Shown here: positions 1 through 8,904 of the stretch, piece by piece
How the letters are laid out: each line of letters starts with the position of its first letter
How positions within the stretch are numbered: position 1 is the first letter of the stretch
From: a virus
Virus record (IMG/VR): IMGVR_UViG_3300030104_004548
Location: 1-29,691 of that record
Reading direction: 5' to 3' (one strand)
DNA: 29,691 bases
Translations under genes and position numbers: made by a program
Notes under the pieces: model-generated
What the model was told of the DNA's origin: nothing
What the model saw: the letters and a program-made list of their open reading frames with translations, nothing else
Databases searched by the model: none

Positions 1-158
1 TCTTTCACCAAAGTATCTGCTGCATCTGAACCAACAAAAACAATTTTAGTTTTTGCAGAAAAATCATCTTGAGCTCTATTTAAGGCTTTCCTTATAGCTG
101 TTTCATTAGAGCCTGGATGATGTTGTTGTATAACTTCTAGTAATTCTTTTTGAGTCAT
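1..158 (-). CDS. Neck/connector-type small protein (partial)
   Basis: Reading frame open from an ATG at 158 to the left window edge, so only about the first 52 residues are present. The start lies one base past the stop of the preceding 289-aa gene, as expected inside a tightly packed late operon. The visible part starts MTQKELLEVIQQHHPGS and continues as a helical, charged N-terminus. No domain can be assigned from this fragment. Its position two genes after the major capsid protein suggests a head-completion or head-tail connector role, but that rests on gene order only. Confidence 0.6.
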   Translation of the reverse strand, partial: MTQKELLEVIQQHHPGSNETAIRKALNRAQDDFSAKTKIVFVGSDAADTLVK

Positions 159-159
159 C

Positions 160-1029
160 TTAATCGCTCCACAATTCTTCTAATCTTTTCACTTCTAATT
201 CAACTTCTTCAGATAAAACCTTCATTTGATTTTGTAATAAACCTACAATCTCAGAATCCTCATCTTGTATTGCAGCATTAGCTAGTTTTTGATTAACTAT
301 CGCTAGTGCAAGTTTTGTAACTACTAAATTTTCTCCATCTTGTGGAAGAACTTCATCGAAATCAACATAATGATTACCTGTGCCAACTCCAGTTTCTGTA
401 TACTTTAAAGAAATTGTAGTATGACTATTTCTAGAAACATTGTCGTCTTGGTCCCCTCCAACAGGATTGGTATCAGGATAATAAAATCTTTCTATATAAT
501 AAACCTCTAAAGCACTTTTTGTATTTGGCATAGTGGTAATACCACTTCCAGGTGCTGTATAACCTGTAGTACTAGGAGCTGTATACAATCTTGGAGCAGA
601 AACACTATCTACTGCCTTTTTTTCAATCCAATATACTGGACTTGTATTTGTTGCATAGTAAATACTTTGATTATCTAAAGCTTGATAGCTTTTTTCTAAA
701 GACGTTCTGTTTGCTGATTTTCTTATATAGTTTTCAATACTTATTGAGTTACCATCCATAGTATGATTAGCTGAAGTTCTTATTACCATTAAAGGATGTC
801 TGTCTTCCATAAGTATTCCATCACCAGATGCTTCATCATTGTAATCAAGATTTGAAGGGTCTACTGATGGATTCATAGCAGAAAGCATTAATCTACTTGG
901 CATATTTATAGTAAGTGTTTGCCAAATAGTATCAGACCATAAATCATTCAATGCATTTATGTCATCTAGATAGGTTTCATTGTTTTGACCTAACTTTGCT
1001 AATACTTTATTTTTAATTGTTGCTGCCAT
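160..1029 (-). CDS. Putative neck / head-completion protein
   Basis: 289 aa, directly downstream of the major capsid gene in the late operon. I do not recognise the family by sequence. The N-terminal ~60 residues are helical (MAATIKNKVLAKLG followed by a D/N-rich helix). The middle (about 60-225) is rich in Ser, Thr, Tyr and Asn and looks beta-rich. The last ~50 residues form a strongly charged helix ending in EELWSD. Alpha-beta-alpha composition and position immediately after the capsid gene suggest an adaptor, head-tail connector or minor capsid protein. An alternative is a head-decoration or tail-fibre-attachment protein. Translation starts at ATG with a weak AGGG upstream. Confidence 0.6.
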   Translation of the reverse strand: MAATIKNKVLAKLGQNNETYLDDINALNDLWSDTIWQTLTINMPSRLMLSAMNPSVDPSNLDYNDEASGDGILMEDRHPLMVIRTSANHTMDGNSISIENYIRKSANRTSLEKSYQALDNQSIYYATNTSPVYWIEKKAVDSVSAPRLYTAPSTTGYTAPGSGITTMPNTKSALEVYYIERFYYPDTNPVGGDQDDNVSRNSHTTISLKYTETGVGTGNHYVDFDEVLPQDGENLVVTKLALAIVNQKLANAAIQDEDSEIVGLLQNQMKVLSEEVELEVKRLEELWSD

Positions 1030-1043
1030 TTAATCCCTTATGT

Positions 1044-1071
1044 TGTGCCCCCAGAATTAACCAGGGGCACA
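1044..1071 (-). promoter_or_regulatory. Intercistronic hairpin after the capsid gene
   Basis: Perfect 8-bp stem TGTGCCCC/GGGGCACA around a 12-nt loop, lying between the major capsid stop codon and the next late gene. There is no U-tract after it on the minus strand, so it is not a classical intrinsic terminator. A stem at this place would protect the 3' end of the capsid mRNA or partly lower read-through into the neck genes, which are needed in fewer copies. That function is inferred. Confidence 0.6.
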
Positions 1072-1087
1072 TTTATTAACATATTAC

Positions 1088-2566
1088 TTACGCGTTAGAA
1101 TCGGTAAAATCAATTACAGCGTGAGTCTCAGGAAGTAATATCTCAAGACCTGCTTCTGTAGTGATCATATCTTTTCTACCATCTACGTCATTTTCTTGAA
1201 CATTAGTTTCAACAAAAGTATCTCTCGATATTCCGTTTCCTGCTAATGGTCTCATTGATACGTTAGATAAGTCAACACATACTGCTTTATCTTCCATATC
1301 ACCTCTAAACAATGGATGTGCTACGAAATTCATAGAACCCCATGATGTTGAGATTGATGATACGTCAACTGGCATAAAGCTAGATGTTTTCACATCTAAG
1401 TTGGCTCTGAAGATTTCCTTTGCACTTCCACCACTCATAGAGTTTGATACAAAGTTGTTATCGCCTACTTTATGCAATGCATTGATAACTTTTCTAGATG
1501 TTAAGCATAACTTCTGTCCACTGTTGCCAGTTTCATAAGCCATGAAATCATCCATTACGTCTACTACACCATCATATGAGAAAGGAGCACTTACATCATA
1601 TCCAGCACTATTTACTGCAGTATTTCCGTAGTCCAATTCATATCTTTTGCCACCCTTGTTTTCTAGAAATGGTATTAAACCCCAAGATGTTCTTTCATCT
1701 TGTGATTCATATTTACCATAACCAAATAAGAAGGCATTTTCTAGATCCATTTTGTGAGACTTTAAGTGTTCAGCGTAAATACGTTTCCACTCATTTGCGT
1801 AACCTCTGTATCTAGTAGCCATAGTCGAACCAGACATTAATGGTACAGCTGTTTTGAATATCTGAGAATAGAACTCAACGTTAGTAAGTTCATCTCTCCA
1901 TCCATCAGGAGCACCAGATGCCTCAGCCCATTGTGAGCCAATTACTTGACCCTTACTAGAAGCTAAAGAACTGGATATAGCAGTACTAAAATCATCAACT
2001 TTAACGATTTTAGCTGCTGGTATCTTTAAGTACCCACCGTCTACTGTAGATGCTGTTTCCAAGTTAGATGGAATTTCATCATCAGATGAAGTTGGTTTTG
2101 TGTAGTAAGAAATATCAGTAGCAGCACCTTCAAACTTATATACTGTTCCTGCTATTCTTAAGATTTGGCCTGGAACAATAAATATAGGCGCATAAGACTT
2201 ATCACTGTCTTGTTGCCCATGTTTATTATAATCCACTGTAATTTTAATACCAGCTGAAACATTTTGGTCTACACCATCATCTGTACCATCTACTGTAGTA
2301 TCAGTGACTGCTGAAACACCTACTGCTGTAAAATTACGTCTTTGCCATTGGTTACGATATTCTAGTGGTTTCCACACTGTCTCATCGATTGGTTTTTTAC
2401 CTATTTTAGACAAATATGAGAAGAAAATGGATTCAGCTGGAGCTAATTCAGCTACTTTATCGCCAATTCCAAACGTTCTTCTGACATTATCGATACCTAC
2501 GTCACCAGTAAAAGCAACTCCAGGTGTCTGTGTCTTAACTAGGCCATTATTATAATCTGTTGCCAT
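1088..2566 (-). CDS. Major capsid protein
   Basis: 492 aa, placed between the scaffold gene and the neck genes, the standard position of the major head protein. The N-terminus is Gly/Asn-rich (MATDYNNGLVKTQTPGVAF) and followed by a helical stretch with FGIGDKVAELAPAESIFF. The C-terminal half has the mixed beta composition expected of an HK97-fold shell protein and ends in a conserved-looking segment with LEILLPETHAVIDF. The ribosome site AAAGGAGGG is strong, in keeping with high expression, and a stem-loop follows the gene. The specific capsid family (P22-like, N4-like or other) cannot be fixed from reading alone; the assignment rests on context, length and composition. Confidence 0.85.
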   Translation of the reverse strand: MATDYNNGLVKTQTPGVAFTGDVGIDNVRRTFGIGDKVAELAPAESIFFSYLSKIGKKPIDETVWKPLEYRNQWQRRNFTAVGVSAVTDTTVDGTDDGVDQNVSAGIKITVDYNKHGQQDSDKSYAPIFIVPGQILRIAGTVYKFEGAATDISYYTKPTSSDDEIPSNLETASTVDGGYLKIPAAKIVKVDDFSTAISSSLASSKGQVIGSQWAEASGAPDGWRDELTNVEFYSQIFKTAVPLMSGSTMATRYRGYANEWKRIYAEHLKSHKMDLENAFLFGYGKYESQDERTSWGLIPFLENKGGKRYELDYGNTAVNSAGYDVSAPFSYDGVVDVMDDFMAYETGNSGQKLCLTSRKVINALHKVGDNNFVSNSMSGGSAKEIFRANLDVKTSSFMPVDVSSISTSWGSMNFVAHPLFRGDMEDKAVCVDLSNVSMRPLAGNGISRDTFVETNVQENDVDGRKDMITTEAGLEILLPETHAVIDFTDSNA

Positions 2567-2582
2567 TAGTTAATTCCCTCCT

Positions 2583-3581
2583 TTAGAGAATGTTTGTATT
2601 GTTATTTGATTTAACAATCGCATCCATGAAATTATCAGTAGGATCTGAAGGGGCATTAGACTGAGCAGGTTGTACTCCCATTGGAGCAGGTACAGATTGA
2701 GCTCTTTGAACTTGTTTAAAACTCTTTGACGGAGGAGTTATAGTTGGTTTTTGAATAGTACCAGTATTATTGGTAGCCATTCCATTTTTATACTTATAGT
2801 ATCCAACTAAGTCATCCATATTAATAGATTTAGGGTCATTCATTGTATTGATGAAATCATCTACATTGTCACCTAAATCATATTTTTGATTCACATAGTT
2901 TCTAACATTATTCATTTCTTGAGCTTGTTGTACTGCAACCTCTCTTTGTTTATTTACTTCTTCTAACCCTTTGATTTTATCTGAATACGATTCACGCAGT
3001 TTCGCAACTTCATATTGATTAGCTAGAGAATTATATTGCATCATATCATCTCTCCAACTATCAACTGAGTCAAGATATTGCGCGCTTTCGCTATTAGAAT
3101 CATTCATTGCCTCTTCTCGAGAGAAACCCCTAGGTTGCTCAGGCTTAACAGGTGGAGGAGGAAACTCCTCTTGTTCCTGACTTGTGGGTGCAGCTTCCGC
3201 AGGTTTACCACCTGGCGTTATACTTTGCACGGCCTCTGGGTTGGCTCTAAGATAATCCACCATAGGTGCATATTCTTTAACCTCGTCTAATTGATTCTTT
3301 AATTTTGCAGCCTCTGACTGCCAATACTGATAGCGTACTTGATCATTAGTTTCAGGTTGTACTTCATTTTGAGTAAAATCCTGCTGTACTGGGGGCTGTG
3401 CTGGACCAGTGGTATCCTCAGGTTGAGGGGCTCTAGTCTCTGGAGGCATAGGTAATCCCATTGCTTGTTCAAACGAGTTATCAGCGGTATTTAATGCTTC
3501 TTGGGTGTCCATTATATCTTGCTCAAAAGCTGGTGCTTCTGGAGCTTGATTTTCTGGAGCCATGTTTTCATTAGCTTCCAT
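2583..3581 (-). CDS. Head scaffolding protein
   Basis: 332 aa, acidic and low-complexity. The N-terminal ~160 residues are rich in Pro, Glu, Gln and Ala (probably disordered). A helical, coiled-coil-like centre follows (about 165-235, with repeated Glu/Gln/Lys/Arg). The C-terminal region is short, with a Pro/Gln linker and a final amphipathic helix near DNFMDAIVKS, the typical capsid-binding end of scaffolds. It sits between portal and major capsid protein, and its ATG overlaps the portal stop in a TAATG, which implies translational coupling. No protease motif is visible, so this looks like a pure scaffold rather than a protease-scaffold fusion. Confidence 0.85.
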   Translation of the reverse strand: MEANENMAPENQAPEAPAFEQDIMDTQEALNTADNSFEQAMGLPMPPETRAPQPEDTTGPAQPPVQQDFTQNEVQPETNDQVRYQYWQSEAAKLKNQLDEVKEYAPMVDYLRANPEAVQSITPGGKPAEAAPTSQEQEEFPPPPVKPEQPRGFSREEAMNDSNSESAQYLDSVDSWRDDMMQYNSLANQYEVAKLRESYSDKIKGLEEVNKQREVAVQQAQEMNNVRNYVNQKYDLGDNVDDFINTMNDPKSINMDDLVGYYKYKNGMATNNTGTIQKPTITPPSKSFKQVQRAQSVPAPMGVQPAQSNAPSDPTDNFMDAIVKSNNNTNIL

Positions 3582-5953
3582 TATTTTTTCCTCTTACTTT
3601 TTGACGGCTTCTTAGATGCGGAAGAAGGTGCGTCTGATTTGTCTTTAATTGCATCTTGGGCGTCTTTTCTTAACATAGACAGGTTATCATCTAATCTCTT
3701 TTCAAATAAAGTTCCAGCCATTTTAGACTTTTGTTTTACTTGGTCTAAGTCAGTTTTAAACTTCTCAACTTCTACTTTCTGTTTAAGATGTACATTTTCT
3801 CTGGTAAGAGTTTGCATGTCGCCATTGACTTTCTTTAACTCTGCAGATAATTGTTCAACTTGTGCAGAAAGCTGTTGAATTGTGTCTGTTCGTTCTAAAA
3901 CACCCTCCATATCAAATACTTCGGTTTTCTTGAGGACTTCAGCCTTATCAATAATGCCTTTGCCATATGCATCCATATAAAATTCGAGTTCCGCATATCT
4001 GTTACTTGGAAGTGTCGAACCTGATACGTACACAACATCATATTTACCGATAGTAATATCGTTTACGATTTTTACTTCATTAGTCTTATCATCGTATAAT
4101 TTTTTATTTATTGCAAATTCAGTTAATGAATTGTTTGGATTAACAACTCTCATAACTTTTTCTTCTTGATACAACTCTTGCATCATTTGAATAGCTACTT
4201 TTGCTACTCTTTGTAAGCAAGACTCTACATCAGCAAGTTTTGACTTTATTTTTCTTTGACCAAACTCATCTAGGGATATAGTGGCCTTATAAGTTTGTGG
4301 GGCAGCTTGTGAGTTACCCATCATCATTTCATACAACCCGAGCTGATGGTCTATGTCGTTTTTCGCTGTCTGTTCGTTGTTGTAGAGCTCATTAGGAAGA
4401 GGTGCTGGTGATGCTACTACTGGCTGCCCCATATCAAAATCCACTTCTATACCAACTCCAGGCATTGCCCATTTCTCTTCAAATTCCTTCATATCTACAC
4501 TACCAGAAGGAACAAGGACCTTCATATTGGTAGCTGTAGTAGCATGGGCTATAATTAATGACCTGGTTTTATTGATATAGTCTTGTAAACCTTTAACCAT
4601 ACGAACATCACTCATTGGATATGGTGTTCTAGTATGAAGATTTACCATTGGGACTATAGGATAATTGCTAGATGGCAATATCCTTGAGTAGATATGAGTA
4701 TCGCCTATGACAACGCATTGCTTTACTTGCTTAACTGCGATTGGAACTGTTTCAATAAGCCCTTCACCTATTAAGTGAGCTTTACTTTTTATTTCAATTC
4801 CTGGCAATTGAGAAGCTTGACCAGCTTGTATCATTGCATTTTCTCTTGCATCTTTAACTTGTTTATCGATGCCTTCTCTTAATCTAATTAACTCAAGTTC
4901 CATTCTATCTGGAAGTATGCTTCCTAATTGAACTTGTTCTGTTAGTTGCTTTTCTTGTTCCATGTATTGGACTTCTAACTCTTCAGACATTTTATCAATA
5001 TCTTCGTCTAAAGCTTTTAGATTAGCATCTAACATTTGTTGTTTCATTTGAGACTGCTGTTCTTGAGCCTGAGCTACTTTTTCAGCGCCTTCAATTATTT
5101 TGCCATTGAGAATCCCTACCTCAGTGCTTATATACTGTTGAAATTCGTCTTCATTAAAACGATATTCTTTTCCAGTATATTTTTCATGCACTCTGTACAT
5201 ATTTACGGATACCTTATAAAAACGTTCGTATCCTCTTACATATTCATTGTCTCCCTCGGCAAGAGTATCAATGTCTCCAGGAAATGTCAGTCCTGTATTA
5301 TCAGTACGACCAGTTATTATACTGTCGCTATCATAAGAACCAGAAGATGCATCAATGGCATTTTTATATTGGGGATATAAAGATTTTGCTTGTTCTTTAG
5401 TAAAATTTCTTGATATAATTATATTTTCAGCATCGTCAAAAAATGGATCTCTGGAGTTAGGGTCTACATAAACATCTAAAGGGTCTATGTCTTTAAACAT
5501 AACTTCACCTTTACCATCATCAGCTAAAGGATTTTGATATACTAGTAAATAGCCTAATCCTGTAACATAATAATCATCGATAGCTTTACGTATAGAACCT
5601 CTACCATCAGAGACATCGTACATATATGTTAAAAGATTATTTAAAACATTAGCGACTTTGGTATCGCTATCTTCTCTTGGAGATACTTTAAAGGAGGGTC
5701 TGTTAGCAGTTAACATAGCTTTTGCTGTTTCAACTGCTGGATGAATACGATTGACGACAATAGGCGCCTGTCCTCTGCCTTCCATCACTTTAGTCTGTTC
5801 TTCAGTCCACTGTCGACCTAATCTGTATTCTTGATCTTCTCTGGCTTGTGATTCCCAAATATCTCTTTTACGTTTGTATAAATCAAAAAGACGTTTGGTT
5901 TCGTCTGCTATCGGCTCTACAGATTGGTCTTCAGGCTTTTCATATTGCGACAC
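3581..5953 (-). CDS. Portal protein (P22-like, large)
   Basis: 790 aa. It forms the dodecameric vertex through which DNA is packed and ejected. The first ~290 residues read as a portal of the large P22-like class (RLFDLYKRKRDIWESQ, QAPIVVNRIHPAVETAKAML, then an IDPLDVYVDP segment). Two features stand out. A long charged coiled-coil insertion occupies about residues 285-390 and is rich in Gln, Glu and Lys. A second coiled coil near 700-770 (LSAQVEQLSAELKKVNG and onward) fits an extended C-terminal barrel as in P22. The protein starts at GTG with AAAGG upstream. It lies between the large terminase and the scaffold, as expected. It may be somewhat longer than P22 gp1 because of the insertion. 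Confidence 0.9.
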   Translation of the reverse strand: MSQYEKPEDQSVEPIADETKRLFDLYKRKRDIWESQAREDQEYRLGRQWTEEQTKVMEGRGQAPIVVNRIHPAVETAKAMLTANRPSFKVSPREDSDTKVANVLNNLLTYMYDVSDGRGSIRKAIDDYYVTGLGYLLVYQNPLADDGKGEVMFKDIDPLDVYVDPNSRDPFFDDAENIIISRNFTKEQAKSLYPQYKNAIDASSGSYDSDSIITGRTDNTGLTFPGDIDTLAEGDNEYVRGYERFYKVSVNMYRVHEKYTGKEYRFNEDEFQQYISTEVGILNGKIIEGAEKVAQAQEQQSQMKQQMLDANLKALDEDIDKMSEELEVQYMEQEKQLTEQVQLGSILPDRMELELIRLREGIDKQVKDARENAMIQAGQASQLPGIEIKSKAHLIGEGLIETVPIAVKQVKQCVVIGDTHIYSRILPSSNYPIVPMVNLHTRTPYPMSDVRMVKGLQDYINKTRSLIIAHATTATNMKVLVPSGSVDMKEFEEKWAMPGVGIEVDFDMGQPVVASPAPLPNELYNNEQTAKNDIDHQLGLYEMMMGNSQAAPQTYKATISLDEFGQRKIKSKLADVESCLQRVAKVAIQMMQELYQEEKVMRVVNPNNSLTEFAINKKLYDDKTNEVKIVNDITIGKYDVVYVSGSTLPSNRYAELEFYMDAYGKGIIDKAEVLKKTEVFDMEGVLERTDTIQQLSAQVEQLSAELKKVNGDMQTLTRENVHLKQKVEVEKFKTDLDQVKQKSKMAGTLFEKRLDDNLSMLRKDAQDAIKDKSDAPSSASKKPSKSKRKK

Positions 5954-6004
5954 TAACCTTTATACCCCCATATTTACATACTAGTATGCATTGTAATATA
6001 ATAT

Positions 6005-7498
6005 CTATAAGGTCATCCAATCAAGAACTTTCTTTAACTTAGTAGACTTATCTTCAGCATTAAGTGACTTTAGCCGTGATGGTCTAGCACCTTCTAATGA
6101 GGTCCACAGTGCATCCATAACATCATCATGCTTACCTTTTGGGTAAGATAAAAACTCTGCTTGTGCTTCAGTATCCTGGCTTCTAAAGTAAAATTCACCT
6201 TTAGCAAACATAGGAACTAAAGATAATAGTCTTTCTGACTTTCTAGTTCTTGGTTTAACACCTTTTTCTAATCCAGGTATGTATAGATTCTCTTCTAACA
6301 TACGTTTTTTAACTGCAGCTCTCAATGCTTCTTGATATGCTACAGTCTCTATCTTCATCTTTCTATGTCTAAATTTTTTAAACTTTTCTATAATAATATC
6401 AGGCTGTTCTGCAGGAGATACATGTTTTCTATATAAATCCAATATATACTTATTACCTTCATGGTCTATTCCTATTGTAATTAAAACAAAAAAGTCAGCT
6501 CTAGCCGATAAAGAAGATGCAGGATCCACTCCACCATATACTTCAACTGGAATAACTTCTTCTCCGTCACCTGTTTCTTTAACTAAACATGGTGTACCTT
6601 CTCTTCTTTCAAAATCATATTGATGTAGTTTTATCCATTCTGGTTTAAATGGAGCTTCATCTGGAGATTGAGCTATATTCATATACTCTTGATAAAAACC
6701 ATTTATATTACCAACAGATGCATATTCTTCTTTAATGCCATCAATTCTTTCTTTTGGAAATCTTTCAGGCCAAATGGGTGTACCGTCATCTTCTATAATA
6801 GAATACCATAAAGTATTCCATGCTGGAGAGTCTTTAGCCCAATATAAAAAGCAATCCTCTGATATAACCGTACCAATCATAACTATTCTACCTTCATCTG
6901 ATAATGATGGTATAACAGCTTCTGTCATCCACTTTCTATTCTTTGCTCTTGCTTCTTGTGTAAATGCATTTAATTCTGATTCAAAGTCATCAACTATAAT
7001 TAAAGTAGGTCTTGTATCACCCTCAATAAAACCCCTAACTCTTTGCCCTGTACCTACAGCCACTATACGCACCCCATTGGCAGTTACTACATCTGTTGCC
7101 GTCCATCTCTTAGCTGTATTAGGACCTAAGTCACCGAAAAGGTCTGAAAATCTTTTACTATGAGTTAAATGATATTTAATACGAGATAAGAAGTTTATAG
7201 ACTGCGCCTGTGATTCAGAGATGATTACGATGAACTCTTCGTCATCTTCGTGTTTGAATGCGATTCTGTGTAGCGGTAATAGAAGTGAAGTAACTGTAGA
7301 TTTAGCTGTACCACGAGGCGCTGCTATTAAAACTCTTTTTTTATCTCTATTTCTTAAATCTCTATATATTTCATGATGAAATGGCGGTGTAGCTTTTCGC
7401 AAAGCTGTAGGAAAGCAAGTCCTACCAAATAAGGCAATATTTTTAAAAAGCTTCTTAAGAGCCTGTTTTTTAGCGTAGATAGCTTCAAAATCATTCAT
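6005..7498 (-). CDS. Terminase large subunit
   Basis: 497 aa DNA-packaging motor with N-terminal ATPase and C-terminal nuclease. Walker A is AAPRGTAKS (about 59-67), Walker B is LIIVDDFE (166-173) with Glu173 as likely catalytic base, and VMIGT (206-210) fits the coupling motif. The RNase H-like nuclease shows its first acidic residue in GGVDPASS (Asp325) and the distal acidic cluster in KHDDVMDAL (456-464). All key motor and nuclease residues seem present. The gene starts inside the end of the 56-aa peptide gene (ATGAATGA overlap), so it is probably translated by coupling. The portal gene follows after about 50 nt. Confidence 0.95.
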   Translation of the reverse strand: MNDFEAIYAKKQALKKLFKNIALFGRTCFPTALRKATPPFHHEIYRDLRNRDKKRVLIAAPRGTAKSTVTSLLLPLHRIAFKHEDDEEFIVIISESQAQSINFLSRIKYHLTHSKRFSDLFGDLGPNTAKRWTATDVVTANGVRIVAVGTGQRVRGFIEGDTRPTLIIVDDFESELNAFTQEARAKNRKWMTEAVIPSLSDEGRIVMIGTVISEDCFLYWAKDSPAWNTLWYSIIEDDGTPIWPERFPKERIDGIKEEYASVGNINGFYQEYMNIAQSPDEAPFKPEWIKLHQYDFERREGTPCLVKETGDGEEVIPVEVYGGVDPASSLSARADFFVLITIGIDHEGNKYILDLYRKHVSPAEQPDIIIEKFKKFRHRKMKIETVAYQEALRAAVKKRMLEENLYIPGLEKGVKPRTRKSERLLSLVPMFAKGEFYFRSQDTEAQAEFLSYPKGKHDDVMDALWTSLEGARPSRLKSLNAEDKSTKLKKVLDWMTL

Positions 7499-7661
7499 CT
7501 TTTTTTAACTTACATCCACAATCATTGCAACAAACAAAATCCTTAGGAGCATGAGAATTTTTATCTAATTCCTTTAAATGATTAAGTATCATCTTAGTCA
7601 CTAGGTCTAGCCTTACTAATTCAGTAGCAACCTGCTTCATTGTAGGTTTTTTAGGTTTCAT
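7491..7661 (-). CDS. 56-aa Cys-rich peptide between terminase genes
   Basis: Short gene in the gap between the terminase subunits. The ATG lies 11 nt inside the small-terminase gene and the TGA overlaps the large-terminase ATG by 8 nt. The peptide has a helical first 40 residues (MKPKKPTMKQVATELVRLDL and onward) and ends in CCNDCGCKLKKDE, a possible half zinc knuckle. I do not recognise the family. The double overlap argues strongly that it is translated. Its position suggests a packaging accessory, perhaps bridging the terminase subunits, but it could also simply couple their translation. Confidence 0.7.
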   Translation of the reverse strand: MKPKKPTMKQVATELVRLDLVTKMILNHLKELDKNSHAPKDFVCCNDCGCKLKKDE

Positions 7662-8424
7662 CTGTAGATGTTTTTGCCTCTATTTTAGTTTGTGTGCCTT
7701 TTAAATGTTGTTCTTCTTCATTTATTTCATCTAGAAGCTTTCTTGTAGCTGTAGCCTCTAATTGAGTAGTAGTTTTAGTTACAGTCTTATCTTTCATGCC
7801 TAACATATCTTGTATATTTTCTGCCACTCTAAGGAAATTCGTTATATCTCCCTTTTTTCTAGCCATTTCTAAGGCTTCATCTAATAAATCAATTGTTTTC
7901 GACCTATTGTGTCCTTTTTCACTTAATACTTCTTTTAATTCATCTTTTACCATGCTTTTAAACTCCTGTGTTCTCATCCATCGTTTTACAGTACGTCGCT
8001 TACTATCAGTAGGATCGCTAAGGACAGTATCAATAGCCAAATCCATGTCAAATACGACGCTATACACCATTGCGAGGTTTTTCCACTCCTGTGTCCCTCG
8101 TCTAACGTCAAGCTGAGATTTCCCAGACATAGTATGATTAGATACTCTCCCATCTGCTTTAAGCCTTTGACTAGGATACTTAGGAGAATGAAAGGCATAG
8201 CCAAAAGGCATACGCACATAATAACTATCAACGCCATTATCTCCTGTATAGCGTTTCTTTTGGATGATTTCTCCAACATAGTTATCATCAGTGAGCGCAT
8301 ATTCTCCTTTATCTGCCTCTTTCCAATACTTATAGTCTATTTCATTACTATCAGCTTCGTCTTTAGTGTATATATTGTAGGTTCGTTTACCTATATCTTT
8401 ATGTTTAATGCTTATTTCATACAT
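7651..8424 (-). CDS. Putative terminase small subunit
   Basis: 257 aa from the ATG at 8424 (MYEISIKHKDIGK). An alternative ATG at 8442 would add six residues. The inner start is preferred because it gives the 8-nt overlap with the upstream 40-aa gene seen elsewhere in this operon. The centre (about 115-205) is helical with RTVKRWMRTQEFKSMVKDEL, then a helix-rich segment containing RVAENIQDMLGM. This is the style of small terminases that bind pac/cos DNA through a helix-turn-helix and then oligomerise. The N-terminal ~100 residues are unrelated to anything I recognise. Assignment relies on helical content plus position just before the large terminase. Confidence 0.65.
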   Translation of the reverse strand: MYEISIKHKDIGKRTYNIYTKDEADSNEIDYKYWKEADKGEYALTDDNYVGEIIQKKRYTGDNGVDSYYVRMPFGYAFHSPKYPSQRLKADGRVSNHTMSGKSQLDVRRGTQEWKNLAMVYSVVFDMDLAIDTVLSDPTDSKRRTVKRWMRTQEFKSMVKDELKEVLSEKGHNRSKTIDLLDEALEMARKKGDITNFLRVAENIQDMLGMKDKTVTKTTTQLEATATRKLLDEINEEEQHLKGTQTKIEAKTSTDET

Positions 8425-8539
8425 CGTCTTCGTCCATTTCAAGGTCGCTAAACTCTATATCAAAACTTTGTGCCCAAAATATTAAAAAAATTATCAATGC
8501 TACGATTGTTAAGCCTGCATAGGCTATTAATTGAATCAT
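8417..8539 (-). CDS. 40-aa single-span membrane peptide
   Basis: Short gene with start and stop overlaps at both ends (TAATG with the 121-aa gene, 8 nt with the small terminase). The peptide is one hydrophobic helix (LIAYAGLTIVALIIFLIFWA, residues 4-23) followed by an acidic tail ending EMDEDDV. It could be a second lysis membrane protein (pinholin, antiholin or an i-spanin-like anchor), because the endolysin is two genes upstream. No lipobox or periplasmic coiled coil is present, so a spanin is unlikely. Confidence 0.65.
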   Translation of the reverse strand: MIQLIAYAGLTIVALIIFLIFWAQSFDIEFSDLEMDEDDV

Positions 8540-8904
8540 TAGTCAATCACTATTTCAACATCATCTTTACCAAATGCATTAGCCTGCATTTCGTCTATTT
8601 TTGAATAATACTTATCAAAAACTCCTTGTTGTGGATCACTTGATTTCTCCCATCGGGGTTTTCCTTTACTTCCAGTATTAATCCAGCCAAACTTAGGTTT
8701 TTCAGGAGCTTGACGTCCAATAGGTATTATATTTCCGTGATTATCTTTATATGCTGTTATAGGCTTGCTATTACCCATTTTTATGTAAGCTTCTTTAAGC
8801 ATATCCATTGGTTTTTTGCCGCTATACTTAGCTATACTGGCTAATTGCTTTTTATTATGTGTAATAAACAGTCCTACTACTATCCTTGCTGTATGCAGGT
8901 TCAT
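8539..8904 (-). CDS. 121-aa protein of unknown function
   Basis: Follows the endolysin with a TAATG overlap and an AAAGGAG ribosome site inside the endolysin end. The first ~45 residues are helical (HTARIVVGLFITHNKKQLAS, then KKPMDMLKEAYIKMG). The remainder is polar, with a Lys/Gly/Trp-rich centre and an acidic end. The hydrophobic start is too short and polar for a confident membrane span. It lies between lysis and packaging genes. I do not recognise the family; a lysis accessory or packaging-related role are both possible. Confidence 0.65.
   Translation of the reverse strand: MNLHTARIVVGLFITHNKKQLASIAKYSGKKPMDMLKEAYIKMGNSKPITAYKDNHGNIIPIGRQAPEKPKFGWINTGSKGKPRWEKSSDPQQGVFDKYYSKIDEMQANAFGKDDVEIVID

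Noticed and set aside
5977-5988. Perfect palindrome CATACTAGTATG between portal and large terminase
   Set aside because: Short, AT-rich and without further signals; may be chance. It is too close to the portal start for a typical promoter.
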